Shown one piece after another: positions 17,596-26,784 of a stretch of 56,928 bases of DNA (its first letter is position 1; each line of letters starts with the position of its first letter). The position numbers were made by a program, and so were the translations under genes. The notes beneath the pieces are model-generated. The model was not told the DNA's origin. It made no database searches and worked only from the letters and a program-made list of their open reading frames with translations. The stretch is taken from positions 1 to 56,928 of the forward strand of contig JAFGPC010000057.1 in assembly GCA_016926155.1 (NCBI GenBank). Direction: 5' to 3'. The DNA comes from Sedimentisphaerales bacterium (GTDB lineage Bacteria > Planctomycetota > Phycisphaerae > Sedimentisphaerales > Anaerohalosphaeraceae).

Positions 17596-18333
17596 ATGAA
17601 AAATATTGCTGTGATTATCTGTGCTGCCGGGGCCAGCGCCCGGTTTGGCGGCGACCGTAAAAAGCCCTTCATTGAAGTGGCCGGACGAGCCGCTTTCATT
17701 CGCAGTATCGAGTTTTTTACCGACCGAAGCGATGTCAAACAGATCATCATGACAATCACCCCGGATGATGAGGAATTGGTCAAAGTCAAATGGGGGGCCA
17801 ACCTGAGTTTCCATAACGTCAAGCTTTGCCACGGAGGCGCCGAGCGCAGCCAGAGCATTGCCAAGGCCCTGAAGCTCGTGTCCGATAATATCGATCTGAT
17901 TGCAGTTCACGACGCGGTTCGATGTTGTCTGACCAAAGAATGGGTCGATGCCGTCATTAAAAAAGCCGCTCAGACCGGAGCCGCGATGTTGGCCTGTCCG
18001 GTGATCTCGACGATCAAAAAAGTCATTGACGGACAGATCGAAGAAACCATCGACCGGACCAATCTCTATGAGGCCCAGACGCCGCAGGTCTTTGAGGCGG
18101 CCCTGCTTCAAAAGGCCTATGCCTCCCTGGACAAGCAGGACCCTGTCGGGGCCAGTGACGATTCGATCCTGGTCGAGTCGATCGGACATAAGGTCTGGAT
18201 TGTCGAAACCGACCATTCCAATATCAAAATTACCCGAAAGAGTGACGTGGCCATTGCCGAGGCGATCATAAAGGCACGCCCCAAGCCCATTCCGGAAGGA
18301 CCCATCGGTCCGTATATCGAGGCCCAGTGGTAA
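17596..18333 (+). CDS. ispD: 2-C-methyl-D-erythritol 4-phosphate cytidylyltransferase
   Basis: A 245-residue enzyme that joins CTP and MEP to CDP-methylerythritol in the non-mevalonate isoprenoid pathway. The nucleotide-binding loop CAAGASARFGGDRKKPFIEV is at residues 9-28; VHDAVRCC replaces the usual VHDAARP; YEAQTPQVFEAALL, ASDDSILVES and SNIKITRKSDVAIAE follow as expected. Upstream in-frame starts from 17536 would add about 20 residues unlike the family, so the ATG at 17596 is used although its ribosome site is weak. IspF, which acts two steps later, is encoded at 26.8 kb. Confidence 0.95.
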   Translation: MKNIAVIICAAGASARFGGDRKKPFIEVAGRAAFIRSIEFFTDRSDVKQIIMTITPDDEELVKVKWGANLSFHNVKLCHGGAERSQSIAKALKLVSDNIDLIAVHDAVRCCLTKEWVDAVIKKAAQTGAAMLACPVISTIKKVIDGQIEETIDRTNLYEAQTPQVFEAALLQKAYASLDKQDPVGASDDSILVESIGHKVWIVETDHSNIKITRKSDVAIAEAIIKARPKPIPEGPIGPYIEAQW

Positions 18334-18455
18334 TGTCCTGCCATTCGATTAGGATGCGAACATTCTTGATTGATGGGACTTGACAGGCCCCCTCCACCGC
18401 GGTAAGGTGTGCCATGATGGAGCCGATCCTGCATAGATTTGGAAAGGAGTACACG

Positions 18456-19265
18456 ATGTCGAGAATAACGTTCATCTGCGTAGCCGGACTGGTAATTCTT
18501 CCAATGTTGGGATGTGAAAAAGCCGTCAAGGACGATCCGCGGTATCGGATAAATCCTGCGGAAATGACCCAGGCTGCTTCGACGGGATATCATATGCCCG
18601 ACGCGACCGAGGTTGACCTGGTGGAAGCCTTGGCCGCCAGTCGTCAGGAATACTATGCCCACCTTCAGGCCCTGCAGCGTTATTATGCCGCTCGCGGCTA
18701 TTCGATTAAAAAGGCTTGGGCCGACAAGGAATTGGCTTCTGTTGGTCAGATTCCACAGTATCGATATCTCACTCCCGCCGAGGGGGCCATGGCCAATCGT
18801 CGCGCTACGGACAGTATTGAAGAGGCCGACATCCTCTTTCAGGAAGCCATCTCTCTTTATCAGGACGCCGGAACACTGCTGATCTTTACCGATGAAGAAA
18901 AACTCCGAATGGCGCTCAATAAATTCAATGAATTGATAGAAGCTTTCCCCAGCAGTGATAAAACTGATGACTCTGCGTATCGAGCCGGTCGGATCTATGA
19001 ACATTTTAAAGATTATGAAATCGCGGCAACCTATTATCAGCGAGCGTTTCAATGGAATGAGGTGACCCCCTATCCCGCTCGTTTCCGTGCGGCTTTCCTG
19101 ATGGATCATAAACTTCGCGACCGTGCTTCGGCCTTGTCCTTGTATCGTCTGGCTGTTGAATATGAATCCCGATACGAAGACAACACGGAATATGCCAAAG
19201 AAAGAATCTTGTTATTGAGCAAGGCCCAGGGAGAATTGGTAGAAACCCCGAGTGAACCGGGGTAA
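18456..19265 (+). CDS. TPR-repeat outer-envelope lipoprotein
   Basis: A 269-residue protein with a lipoprotein signal peptide (ICVAGLVILPMLGC, lipid-bearing cysteine near residue 20). The C-terminal half contains TPR-like helical pairs (ALNKFNELIEAFPSSDKTDDSAYRAGRIYEHF, then EIAATYYQRAFQWN and ASALSLYRLAVEYE), as in BamD/YfgC-type scaffolds. The middle is charged and helical. AAGGAG lies before the ATG at 18456; an earlier ATG at 18414 would bury the signal peptide. It probably works as an assembly or scaffold lipoprotein at the outer membrane. Partner unknown. Confidence 0.75.
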   Translation: MSRITFICVAGLVILPMLGCEKAVKDDPRYRINPAEMTQAASTGYHMPDATEVDLVEALAASRQEYYAHLQALQRYYAARGYSIKKAWADKELASVGQIPQYRYLTPAEGAMANRRATDSIEEADILFQEAISLYQDAGTLLIFTDEEKLRMALNKFNELIEAFPSSDKTDDSAYRAGRIYEHFKDYEIAATYYQRAFQWNEVTPYPARFRAAFLMDHKLRDRASALSLYRLAVEYESRYEDNTEYAKERILLLSKAQGELVETPSEPG

Positions 19266-19302
19266 ATGTTTACACGGAATATTTAACTTCTTAAAGCGAT
19301 AT

Positions 19303-19333
19303 CAAAGGCCTGCTCCAGGGGAACAGGCCTTTG
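19303..19333 (+). terminator. Hairpin between the TPR lipoprotein and tilS genes
   Basis: CAAAGGCCTG and CAGGCCTTTG form a perfect ten-pair stem with an 11-base loop. The tail is only weakly T-rich, so it may be a poor terminator or an mRNA-stability element; it lies 13 bases before the tilS start. Confidence 0.5.
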
Positions 19334-19346
19334 TTGTTGAGTGATT

Positions 19347-20783
19347 ATGGTCGAATCACTGGAACAGACAGTTATCCGGTTTTTGCATACGGAACTTAGG
19401 CTGTCTAAAGACGATTCAATCCTTCTGGCCGTCTCCGGCGGGGCCGACTCGGTTGCCTTACTTCATATTATGCATCGACTGGCTGAAACCGGACAACTCC
19501 AATGTTCCCTGGTCGTAGCTCATGTTAACCATAACCTGCGTTGCGATGCCGCTCTGGATCAGAAATTCGTGCAAGGACAGGCCCGGCAGTACGAATGGCC
19601 TTTTCTGCATCGTTCGATTGATGTTCGAGGTAATTCGCTGAAACATAAGCTCTCAGTGGAAACCGCCGCGAGGCAGCTTCGGCTCAATGCCCTGGTGGAG
19701 ATGGCCCGCCAGGCGGATTGTTCAATCGTCTCTACTGGACACCATGCTGACGACAACGTGGAGACCCTCTTGCACCGGATGCTTCGAGGAACCGGATTTC
19801 GCGGGCTGGGCGGGATTGAACTTTCCAAACAATTTCATGCCTATCCGGAAATCACTTTTATTCGTCCTCTGTTGAGTATCAAAAGGGAGCAAATCCTGGC
19901 ATATTGCCGGACGAAGAACGTGTCCTGGCGTGAGGATTTCACCAACCAGCAAATCACATTTACTCGAAATCGAATTCGTCATTCTCTGATCCCTATGTTA
20001 TGTCAAGAATTCGGCCCAGGAATACTCAATGGAATTTCCACTCTCTCAAACCATTGCCGATCCTTACAACAACGAATAGAACACGAGACCGACCATACCT
20101 GGCCGCATATCGTTATAACTATCGAGTCTAACAAGATTTGTTTGTCTCGAGTCGATTTTGTATTACTCCCTTTACCGATTCAGGTCGAAATCATACATCG
20201 TGCACTTACAATTCTGGACATAGGACTTCGCGAAATTACCCAGAAGCACTATCTGGCTATGTTATCCATGATACAACACCCCCGTGGAAAAATGGAGGTG
20301 CCCGGTCATTGTGGAGTAACATGCTCGGATTCAATCCTGATTTTTGAAAAAACTCCATTTCAGACGGTTTTCAATGAATTTCAATCCGTCACACTGTCTA
20401 TACCGGGCATAACAATTTTTGGAACTTGGGAGATTGAGGCTACCCTATTGAAACGAAACGGAGTAGATCTGGACCATTTCATTAAATGCAAAGATTCTTT
20501 TGTCGAATGGCTTGATGCGGAAAGTCTTTGCGGATCATTAGCCGTTCGAAATCGCACATCCGGAGATCGATTTTGTCCTCTGGGGCTATCTGGGGACAAA
20601 AAGATTGGCAAATTCCTGGCCTCAGGCGGGATTACTCTTACCGAACGAAAAAAAGCATTCGTCATTATTGATGCCAGGGGAATCGTATGGGTAGCCCCAT
20701 TTCGTATCGATCAAAGATGTAGAGTAAAACCGTACACCAAAACGATCCTTCAATTGCAGATTAAACCATCTTCGAGTACATAA
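19347..20783 (+). CDS. tilS: tRNA(Ile)-lysidine synthase
   Basis: A 478-residue enzyme that attaches lysine to C34 of the CAU-anticodon isoleucine tRNA using ATP, so that it reads AUA. The N-terminal PP-loop is ILLAVSGGADSVALLH (about residues 25-40), with VAHVNHNLR and STGHHADDNVETLLHRMLRGTG typical of TilS. The C-terminal domain has GDRFCPLGLSGDKKIGKFLASGG, as in the long (E. coli-like) form. An in-frame GTG two codons earlier is an alternative start; neither has a strong ribosome site. Base composition is slightly lower in G+C than the flanking genes. Confidence 0.95.
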   Translation: MVESLEQTVIRFLHTELRLSKDDSILLAVSGGADSVALLHIMHRLAETGQLQCSLVVAHVNHNLRCDAALDQKFVQGQARQYEWPFLHRSIDVRGNSLKHKLSVETAARQLRLNALVEMARQADCSIVSTGHHADDNVETLLHRMLRGTGFRGLGGIELSKQFHAYPEITFIRPLLSIKREQILAYCRTKNVSWREDFTNQQITFTRNRIRHSLIPMLCQEFGPGILNGISTLSNHCRSLQQRIEHETDHTWPHIVITIESNKICLSRVDFVLLPLPIQVEIIHRALTILDIGLREITQKHYLAMLSMIQHPRGKMEVPGHCGVTCSDSILIFEKTPFQTVFNEFQSVTLSIPGITIFGTWEIEATLLKRNGVDLDHFIKCKDSFVEWLDAESLCGSLAVRNRTSGDRFCPLGLSGDKKIGKFLASGGITLTERKKAFVIIDARGIVWVAPFRIDQRCRVKPYTKTILQLQIKPSSST

Positions 20784-20901
20784 ATGTTTCCAGCGAGACC
20801 TGTGGACGCAAAGCGGGGCTATTTATTGTGACAAATTCACATAAAATCCTATTTGCCAGTGTTGTTTAAGCCGTTTTTTTGAATTCCTGGGCAGAAAAGC
20901 T

Positions 20902-20930
20902 TTGACAACAGCATTATCGATATCTACATT
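20902..20930 (+). promoter_or_regulatory. Predicted promoter of gap
   Basis: TTGACA (20902-20907), a 17-base spacer and TACATT (20925-20930) precede a leader of about 80 bases with a CCCGCT...AGCGGG hairpin and AAGGAG before the gap ATG. The strong -35 box fits a highly expressed glycolytic gene. Confidence 0.55.
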
Positions 20931-21017
20931 GATGCCCGCTATAAGTCTGCGCATGAATGCGAGCGGGAGAAGTAAAAGTCAGGTACTATACTTTAATGAA
21001 GAAAAAGGAGACTTTAG

Positions 21018-22022
21018 ATGGCAACCAAAGTTGCGATTAACGGTTTTGGACGTATCGGTCGAGCGGTAGCTCGGATTCTGATCGAGCGAGGCAAAATGGA
21101 GCTGGTTGCAATCAACGACCTGGCCCCGGCTAAGAGTTTGGCTCATTTGTTCAAATACGATACAGTCATGGGCAATTGGAAGGGCACCGTTGAGGCTACG
21201 GACGATACGATTATTGTTAACGGCAAGAAAATCAAGGTTCTGGCCGTAAAAAGTCCGGCCGAATTGCCCTGGAAAGACATGGGTGTCTCGGTTGTTGTCG
21301 AATCCACCGGTATCTTCCGCACCAAAGAATCCCCCAAGGGCGGATATGGTGATCATCTCACAGCAGGCGCCAAGAAGGTCGTGTTGACCGTCCCGGCCAA
21401 GGATGCCATCGAAGCGACTGTCGTTTTGGGCGTCAATGATGATATCATCACCGCCGACACGCAGTGTATCTCCAATGCAAGCTGCACCACCAATTGCCTG
21501 GCGCCGCTGACTAAGGCTTTAAACGATGCATTCGGGATTGAAAAGGGTATGATGGTTACCATTCATGGTTATACGAATGATCAGAATGTATGCGACCAGA
21601 TTCATAGTGATCTGCGTCGCGCCCGTGCGGCAGCAATGAACATCATTCCAACCACCACCGGCGCTGCCAAGGCCGTAGGCAAAGTCATTCCTGAACTGAA
21701 TGGCAAGCTCGACGGCTATGCACTTCGCGTCCCGGTTATCACCGGAAGCTGTGTGGACTTGGTAGCCGACCTTAAGAAGGAAGTAACCAAGGAAGAGGTT
21801 AATGCCGCTGTCAAAGCCGCCGCCGAAGGCCCGCTCAAAGGAATTCTGGCATACTGCGATGAGCCGATTGTCAGCAGTGATATCATCGGCAATTCCCATT
21901 CCAGCATCTTCGATTCGCTGTGCACCATGGTTATGGGCAAAACTGTCAAAGTGGTAAGCTGGTATGACAACGAGTGGGGTTACTCCACACGTACAGTCGA
22001 TATCATGGAAAAAATCGCCTAA
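21018..22022 (+). CDS. gap: Glyceraldehyde-3-phosphate dehydrogenase, type I
   Basis: A 334-residue NAD-dependent glycolytic enzyme. The Rossmann motif [13 protein letters not shown] is at residues 7-19, Asp34 (INDL) favours NAD, the catalytic cysteine is C156 in SNASCTTNC, and the helper histidine is in [20 protein letters not shown] closes the protein. AAGGAG gives a strong ribosome site. Followed by pgk, the next enzyme of glycolysis, with a hairpin between them. Confidence 0.97.
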   Translation: MATKVAINGFGRIGRAVARILIERGKMELVAINDLAPAKSLAHLFKYDTVMGNWKGTVEATDDTIIVNGKKIKVLAVKSPAELPWKDMGVSVVVESTGIFRTKESPKGGYGDHLTAGAKKVVLTVPAKDAIEATVVLGVNDDIITADTQCISNASCTTNCLAPLTKALNDAFGIEKGMMVTIHGYTNDQNVCDQIHSDLRRARAAAMNIIPTTTGAAKAVGKVIPELNGKLDGYALRVPVITGSCVDLVADLKKEVTKEEVNAAVKAAAEGPLKGILAYCDEPIVSSDIIGNSHSSIFDSLCTMVMGKTVKVVSWYDNEWGYSTRTVDIMEKIA

Positions 22023-22033
22023 CGAATTATAAC

Positions 22034-22067
22034 CGGGCCTGTTCTGTTTGGGGAGCGGGCCCGTTTT
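22034..22067 (+). terminator. Terminator-like hairpin between gap and pgk
   Basis: CGGGCC (22034-22039) pairs with GGCCCG (22058-22063) and is followed by TTTT. A partial terminator here would set gap above pgk expression. Confidence 0.6.
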
Positions 22068-22123
22068 CGTTTCCTGTATTCCGGGCGAGACAGGAAGGTA
22101 TAACTTCACAAAAGGCAGGTACA

Positions 22124-23362
22124 ATGGCTAAAAGAACGGTTGCAGATATCAATGTTAAGGGCAAAAAAGTCCTCATGCGGTGCGATTTCAATGTCCCGCT
22201 GGACGAGAATCAAAATATTACTAATGATGCGCGGATCACTAAGGCCCTGCCGACGATCAAGCATGTGCTGGATCAGGGCGGTTCGGTTATCTTGATGAGC
22301 CACCTGGGCCGGCCCAAGGGGGAACCCGATCCCCTGTTTTCGCTTTCCCCGGTGGCCAAACGACTGAGCGAATTGTTAGACAAGAATGTCATCATGGCCA
22401 AAGATTGCATCGGTCCGGATGTAGAAGCCAGGGCTGCTGCTATGAAACCCGGTGATATCATGCTTCTGGAGAATGTCCGTTTCTGCAAAGAGGAGACCAT
22501 CAAAGACAAGGCCGCCAAGGAGGACGCCCAACTCCGTCAGGCCAAAGATGATTTTGCCAAAAAGATCGCCGCACTGGGGGATGTGTATGTCGATGATGCA
22601 TTCGGGACGGCCCACCGCGACAACGCGTCCATGTACACGGTTCCTATGATGATGGAAGGCAAGGACCGGGTAACCGGCTTTTTAATCGAAAAAGAGCTGA
22701 AATTTCTAGGCGACACGGTTACCAACCCGGAAAAACCTTTCGTAGCGATTCTGGGTGGGGCCAAGGTGTCCGACAAGATCGGTGTCATTGAAAATCTCAT
22801 GCGTAAAGTCGATACCATCCTGATCGGCGGGGCCATGGCGTACACTTTTTTCAAGGCACAGGGAAAACAGGTGGGAAACAGCCTGTGTGAGGATGACTTT
22901 GTGGAAAAAGCCACCAGTCTACTCAAGGAAGCCCAGGATGTAGGTTGTGAACTGGTCTTGCCGGTCGATACAGTCGTTGCCAAAGAATTCAAAGCTCATG
23001 CCGAGAATAAGGTCGTCGAGGGTGATATCGAGGACGGCTGGGAGGGTCTGGACATCGGACCCAGGACATGCGGATTGTTTGCGAAGAAACTGGCCGTCGC
23101 CAAAACGATTGTCTGGAACGGGCCGATGGGTGTGTTTGAGTTGGAGCCGTTTGATGCAGGCACGAAGGCCGTTGCGCAGGCTGTTGCCGATGCCACACAA
23201 AATGGAGCTAAAAGCGTCATCGGAGGCGGAGACAGCGCCAGCGCGATTATCGGAATGGGCCTGGAAGATAAAGTCAGCCACATTTCCACAGGTGGTGGCG
23301 CCAGTCTGGAGTTTCTGGAAGGCAAGAAATTCAAATGCCTGGAAATCCTGGATGAAAAGTAG
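22124..23362 (+). CDS. pgk: Phosphoglycerate kinase
   Basis: A 412-residue monomeric glycolytic kinase transferring the acyl phosphate of 1,3-bisphosphoglycerate to ADP. Family motifs: RCDFNVPLDEN near residue 24, LMSHLGRPKGE near 64, GGAKVSDKIGVIENL, then the nucleotide end NGPMGVFELEPFDAGT and GGGDSASAI. The in-frame region upstream (from 21974) is the overlapping end of gap and not coding in this frame; the ATG at 22124 matches the family N-terminus and has GGCAGG before it. Slightly longer than average (about 395). Confidence 0.97.
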   Translation: MAKRTVADINVKGKKVLMRCDFNVPLDENQNITNDARITKALPTIKHVLDQGGSVILMSHLGRPKGEPDPLFSLSPVAKRLSELLDKNVIMAKDCIGPDVEARAAAMKPGDIMLLENVRFCKEETIKDKAAKEDAQLRQAKDDFAKKIAALGDVYVDDAFGTAHRDNASMYTVPMMMEGKDRVTGFLIEKELKFLGDTVTNPEKPFVAILGGAKVSDKIGVIENLMRKVDTILIGGAMAYTFFKAQGKQVGNSLCEDDFVEKATSLLKEAQDVGCELVLPVDTVVAKEFKAHAENKVVEGDIEDGWEGLDIGPRTCGLFAKKLAVAKTIVWNGPMGVFELEPFDAGTKAVAQAVADATQNGAKSVIGGGDSASAIIGMGLEDKVSHISTGGGASLEFLEGKKFKCLEILDEK

Positions 23363-23393
23363 TCATTGGCATTGACGAACAAAAAACTTATTG

Positions 23394-23419
23394 GACGCCG
23401 CGATATGCGGCGTCCTTTT
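23394..23419 (+). terminator. Rho-independent terminator after pgk
   Basis: GACGCCGC and GCGGCGTC form a perfect eight-pair stem around GATAT, followed by CTTTTT. It ends only about 15 bases before the rpe start. Confidence 0.85.
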
Positions 23420-23433
23420 TGGGCTGTTTGATC

Positions 23434-24105
23434 ATGAAACGACGATTGCCAAAAGCCGGGACCGTTCAGATTGCTCCGTCGATTCTTAGTGCTGATTTTG
23501 CCAACCTTGCCTCCGAAATCGAGCAGGTCGTCTCATCGGGGATCGAGATCATCCATTTGGACGTCATGGATGGGCATTTTGTGCCCAATATCACCATCGG
23601 TCCGCCCGTAGTCAAATGGATCAGAAAATGTACTGATGCCGTGCTAGATACACACCTGATGATTACCGATCCAGGCACGTATGCCGAGCGTTTTATCGAT
23701 GCCGGTTCGGACCATATCACATTCCATATCGAAACGGTTGGTCAGCCTGCTGCATTTATTGAACACCTTCGTAGCCTGGGAGTAACGGTTGGGGTAACAC
23801 TCAATCCGGAAACACCTGCTCAGGCTGTGCGAGACATCGTCCCTCTCTGTGATATGGTCCTTGTGATGACAGTTCATCCCGGCTTCGGCGGCCAATCCTT
23901 TATCGATGAGGCGGCCCGCAAGTGTCTTCAAATTCGTAAATGGGCCGGACCCGACGTTCGAATTGAAGTGGATGGAGGGATTGATTCGGAAACCGCTCCT
24001 GTCGTAGTCAAGTATGGTGCCGATACGCTAGTGGCGGGAAACGCCATTTTTGGACGGACCGATCGCCAGGCCGCCATTTTGGCCATTCGAGACGCCCTTA
24101 CTTAA
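23434..24105 (+). CDS. rpe: Ribulose-phosphate 3-epimerase
   Basis: A 223-residue TIM-barrel enzyme interconverting ribulose 5-phosphate and xylulose 5-phosphate (pentose phosphate pathway). Signatures: IAPSILSADFANL, HLDVMDGHFVPNITIGP with metal-binding His and Asp, DTHLMI, VMTVHPGFGGQSF and EVDGGI. The ATG at 23434 is preferred to an upstream TTG at 23419, which lies in the terminator tail. No ribosome site is visible and the pgk terminator is immediately upstream, so translation may depend on read-through or on a very short own leader. Confidence 0.95.
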   Translation: MKRRLPKAGTVQIAPSILSADFANLASEIEQVVSSGIEIIHLDVMDGHFVPNITIGPPVVKWIRKCTDAVLDTHLMITDPGTYAERFIDAGSDHITFHIETVGQPAAFIEHLRSLGVTVGVTLNPETPAQAVRDIVPLCDMVLVMTVHPGFGGQSFIDEAARKCLQIRKWAGPDVRIEVDGGIDSETAPVVVKYGADTLVAGNAIFGRTDRQAAILAIRDALT

Positions 24106-24146
24106 TCTCTGGTAATCGAACTGCGATTCTGGTATTATGCAAAACT

Positions 24147-24152
24147 TATAAT
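24147..24152 (+). promoter_or_regulatory. Predicted -10 box of accD
   Basis: A perfect TATAAT in the rpe-accD gap, 23 bases before the first accD ATG. The matching -35 region is poor, so an activator or an unusual promoter is possible. Confidence 0.4.
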
Positions 24153-24175
24153 AACCGTATTTCACTGATAATTCG

Positions 24176-25039
24176 ATGGTAAATAAGCAAACGAAAACCA
24201 TGGCAAAGGTGAAACCAGGCTGGGATGGCTTTTCCTTAAAGCCCAAACGGGAGATGCCCGAAGGTCTGTGGATTGCCTGTCCCTCCTGCCAGAATATGCT
24301 TTATAAAAAGAGCGTCGAGGAAAATCTCGATATCTGCCCGGAATGTAGTCACCACTTTCGGATCGATGGACGCAAGCGCATCCGACAATTAGCCGATGAT
24401 GGATCTTTTGAAGAGATGGGAGCGGAACTGGTTTCCAGCGATCCCCTGGGTTTTTCAGCGGCCGGTAAGAATTACGCCGAACGAATCCGATCATTCAGCG
24501 AAAAAGGGCAAAATGAGGCTATTCTTGTCGGAAAAGCCTTCATCCGTGGCCGAGGCGTAATGCTGTCCGTTATGGATTTTTCGTTCCTCGGCGGCTCCAT
24601 GGGTATGGTCGTTGGGGAGAAATTTTGCCTGGCCGTCGAGAAAGCGATTGAAGAATCCCTTCCCCTGGTCGTCGTCAGCGCCTCCGGAGGCGCCAGGATG
24701 CATGAAGGTGTTGTTTCATTGGGCCAAATGGCCAAAACCAGTGCCGCCCTGGCCCGATTCGATGAGTCGAGAGGGTTGTTTATCTCGGTTTTGACCGATC
24801 CGACCACCGGTGGAGTTACAGCCAGTTTCGCCATGCTGGGGGATATCATTATCGCCGAGCCTCGGGCCCTGATTGGATTTGCCGGGCCGCGAACGATTTA
24901 CGAGACGATCAAGATCGAACTGCCGGAAGGCTTCCAGAGAAGCGAATTTCTGCTGGAACATGGCTTTATTGATATGATTGTGCATCGTCGTGACTTGCGA
25001 AGTGAAATCGGTCGGTTGATCGATTACTGCGGAAAATAA
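24176..25039 (+). CDS. accD: Acetyl-CoA carboxylase carboxyltransferase subunit beta
   Basis: A 287-residue subunit that with AccA moves the carboxyl group from biotin to acetyl-CoA, making malonyl-CoA for fatty-acid synthesis. The N-terminal zinc ribbon is CPSCQNML...CPECSHHF (near residues 38-60), followed by the crotonase-like carboxyltransferase core with SASGGARMHEG, DPTTGGVTASFA and ALIGFAGPRTI. An ATG eight codons later (24200) is also possible; neither start has a clear ribosome site. accA is not in the window. Confidence 0.95.
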   Translation: MVNKQTKTMAKVKPGWDGFSLKPKREMPEGLWIACPSCQNMLYKKSVEENLDICPECSHHFRIDGRKRIRQLADDGSFEEMGAELVSSDPLGFSAAGKNYAERIRSFSEKGQNEAILVGKAFIRGRGVMLSVMDFSFLGGSMGMVVGEKFCLAVEKAIEESLPLVVVSASGGARMHEGVVSLGQMAKTSAALARFDESRGLFISVLTDPTTGGVTASFAMLGDIIIAEPRALIGFAGPRTIYETIKIELPEGFQRSEFLLEHGFIDMIVHRRDLRSEIGRLIDYCGK

Positions 25040-25143
25040 TCCTGTCAGTTTTCCTTCAGCGATGGAGATTTTATCCGATTCCCACTTTTCATTTCCGATC
25101 GGCTTCGTATAATCAATGATCACTCGTAACGAGCGGAGTAGCC

Positions 25144-26187
25144 ATGACTTATTTCAGGAACAATATCGAAGAACTTGCCGGCTATGCACCTGGCTTTCAG
25201 CCAAGTCAGACCGACGTGGTGAAGCTGAACACGAATGAGAATCCCTATCCTCCGTCACCAAAGGTGATGGAGAAAGTCCATAATATAACCTCCGAATCCC
25301 TCCGCCGCTATCCGGCTCCGCTGGGGGATATATTCCGCACGGCCGCTGCTGAAGTATTGGGTATTCCCTCCGATCATATTATCTGCACCAATGGGGGCGA
25401 TGATTTGCTGACGATCTGTTTTCGGGCCTTTTGCGACGAAGATCGACCTGCCGCCTATCCGACACCGACTTATTCTCTATATTCGGTTTTGGCGGCCTTA
25501 CAGGACAGTCCTGTGATCGAGATTCCGTATGAAAAACCGGACTGGTTGGATCGACTGGCGCAAGCCTCAGCGCCGCTGACGGTTGTGTGCAATCCCAACG
25601 CCCCGACAGGATCTCATGTTCCAGCCAGAAAACTGGCTGAATTGGCCGGGCAACTCGAAGGGATTCTTCTGATCGACGAGGCTTATGTTGATTTTGCAGA
25701 GGAAAACTGTATTCAATTGGCCCGGGACTTTGAGAATGTTATTTTGCTTCGTTCGTTGAGCAAAGGATATTCACTGGCTGGCATTCGCTTCGGTTTCGGT
25801 ATTGCCCAACCCAAACTGATCGAGGGATTATTGAAGGTCAAGGATTCCTATAATGTCGATACGGTCGCTATTGAAGTGGCCACGGCAGCGATTTCCGACC
25901 AGGACTACTTCAAAGCAAACGTGGCCGCTATTAAAGCAGAGCGGGAAAGAATGGTTCAGGAATTGCGAGCCCTGGATTTTGAAGTCCCCCAGAGCTATTC
26001 TAATTTTGTGCTGGCTCGATGTGTGAAAACAGATGCCCGGCAAATTCATCAGAATCTTGCCGAAAAGAATATTTACGTTCGTTATTTTGATCTGCCCGGC
26101 CTGGAAGACAAGCTGCGCATCAGCATAGGAACTCCCGAACAGGATATGGTATTGTTGCAGGCGTTGCAGGAACTAAGGGGCCGATAA
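25144..26187 (+). CDS. hisC: Histidinol-phosphate aminotransferase
   Basis: A 347-residue PLP enzyme of histidine biosynthesis converting imidazole-acetol phosphate and glutamate to histidinol phosphate. Motifs: LNTNENPYPPSP at residues 28-39, CNPNAPTGS, LIDEAYVDF with the cofactor-pairing Asp, and RSLSKGYSLAGIRFG with Lys207 as PLP base. GGAG precedes the ATG, and a TATAAT box lies at 25108-25113. First gene of hisC-hisB-ispF. Confidence 0.95.
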   Translation: MTYFRNNIEELAGYAPGFQPSQTDVVKLNTNENPYPPSPKVMEKVHNITSESLRRYPAPLGDIFRTAAAEVLGIPSDHIICTNGGDDLLTICFRAFCDEDRPAAYPTPTYSLYSVLAALQDSPVIEIPYEKPDWLDRLAQASAPLTVVCNPNAPTGSHVPARKLAELAGQLEGILLIDEAYVDFAEENCIQLARDFENVILLRSLSKGYSLAGIRFGFGIAQPKLIEGLLKVKDSYNVDTVAIEVATAAISDQDYFKANVAAIKAERERMVQELRALDFEVPQSYSNFVLARCVKTDARQIHQNLAEKNIYVRYFDLPGLEDKLRISIGTPEQDMVLLQALQELRGR

Positions 26188-26199
26188 AGGAAAACAATC

Positions 26200-26784
26200 A
26201 TGGCCGAGAGAAGAGCAAACATTGAGCGTAAAACCAATGAGACGGACATTGTCGTCGAACTGGAGCTGGACGGACAGGGAGGATATGAAATCAATACAGG
26301 TATTGGTTTTCTGGACCATATGCTCGCCCACCTGAGCAAGCACAGCCGAACCGATCTGAAGGTCAAGGCCAGGGGGGATCTGGAAGTGGATGCCCATCAT
26401 ACGGTTGAGGATGTGGCGATCTGTCTGGGCAATGCACTTACAGAAGCCCTTGGCGATAAAAAAGGCATCGCCCGGTATGGAAACAGTTCACTTCCAATGG
26501 AGGATGCCCTGGCCAATATCTCGCTGGATTTATCCGGCCGGGCCTTTTGTGCATACAACGTCAACTACAATACCGAAAAGATCGGTGATTTTGATGTGGA
26601 GTGCATTGAAGAATTTCTCCGGACGCTGGCCAATACGGGCAAGTTAAATCTGCACGTCAATGTGCCGTACGGAACCAATAGTCATCACATTGCCGAGGCG
26701 ATTTTCAAGGCCCTGGGCCAGGCCCTGGCTCAGGCAGTGCGGATCATAGGTGGCGACGTGCCAAGCACCAAGGGATCGTTGTGA
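26200..26784 (+). CDS. hisB: Imidazoleglycerol-phosphate dehydratase
   Basis: A 194-residue monofunctional dehydratase of histidine biosynthesis. The metal-binding repeats are present: GFLDHMLAHLSKH, DAHHTVED (His66, His67, Glu70), then TNSHHIAEAIFKALGQAL. There is no fused histidinol-phosphatase domain. It begins 12 bases after hisC with its own AAAGGA site and its stop overlaps the ispF start by four bases. Confidence 0.96.
   Translation: MAERRANIERKTNETDIVVELELDGQGGYEINTGIGFLDHMLAHLSKHSRTDLKVKARGDLEVDAHHTVEDVAICLGNALTEALGDKKGIARYGNSSLPMEDALANISLDLSGRAFCAYNVNYNTEKIGDFDVECIEEFLRTLANTGKLNLHVNVPYGTNSHHIAEAIFKALGQALAQAVRIIGGDVPSTKGSL

Noticed and set aside
17482-18216. 244-codon minus-strand frame opposite ispD
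   Set aside because: Shadow of ispD; no family resemblance.
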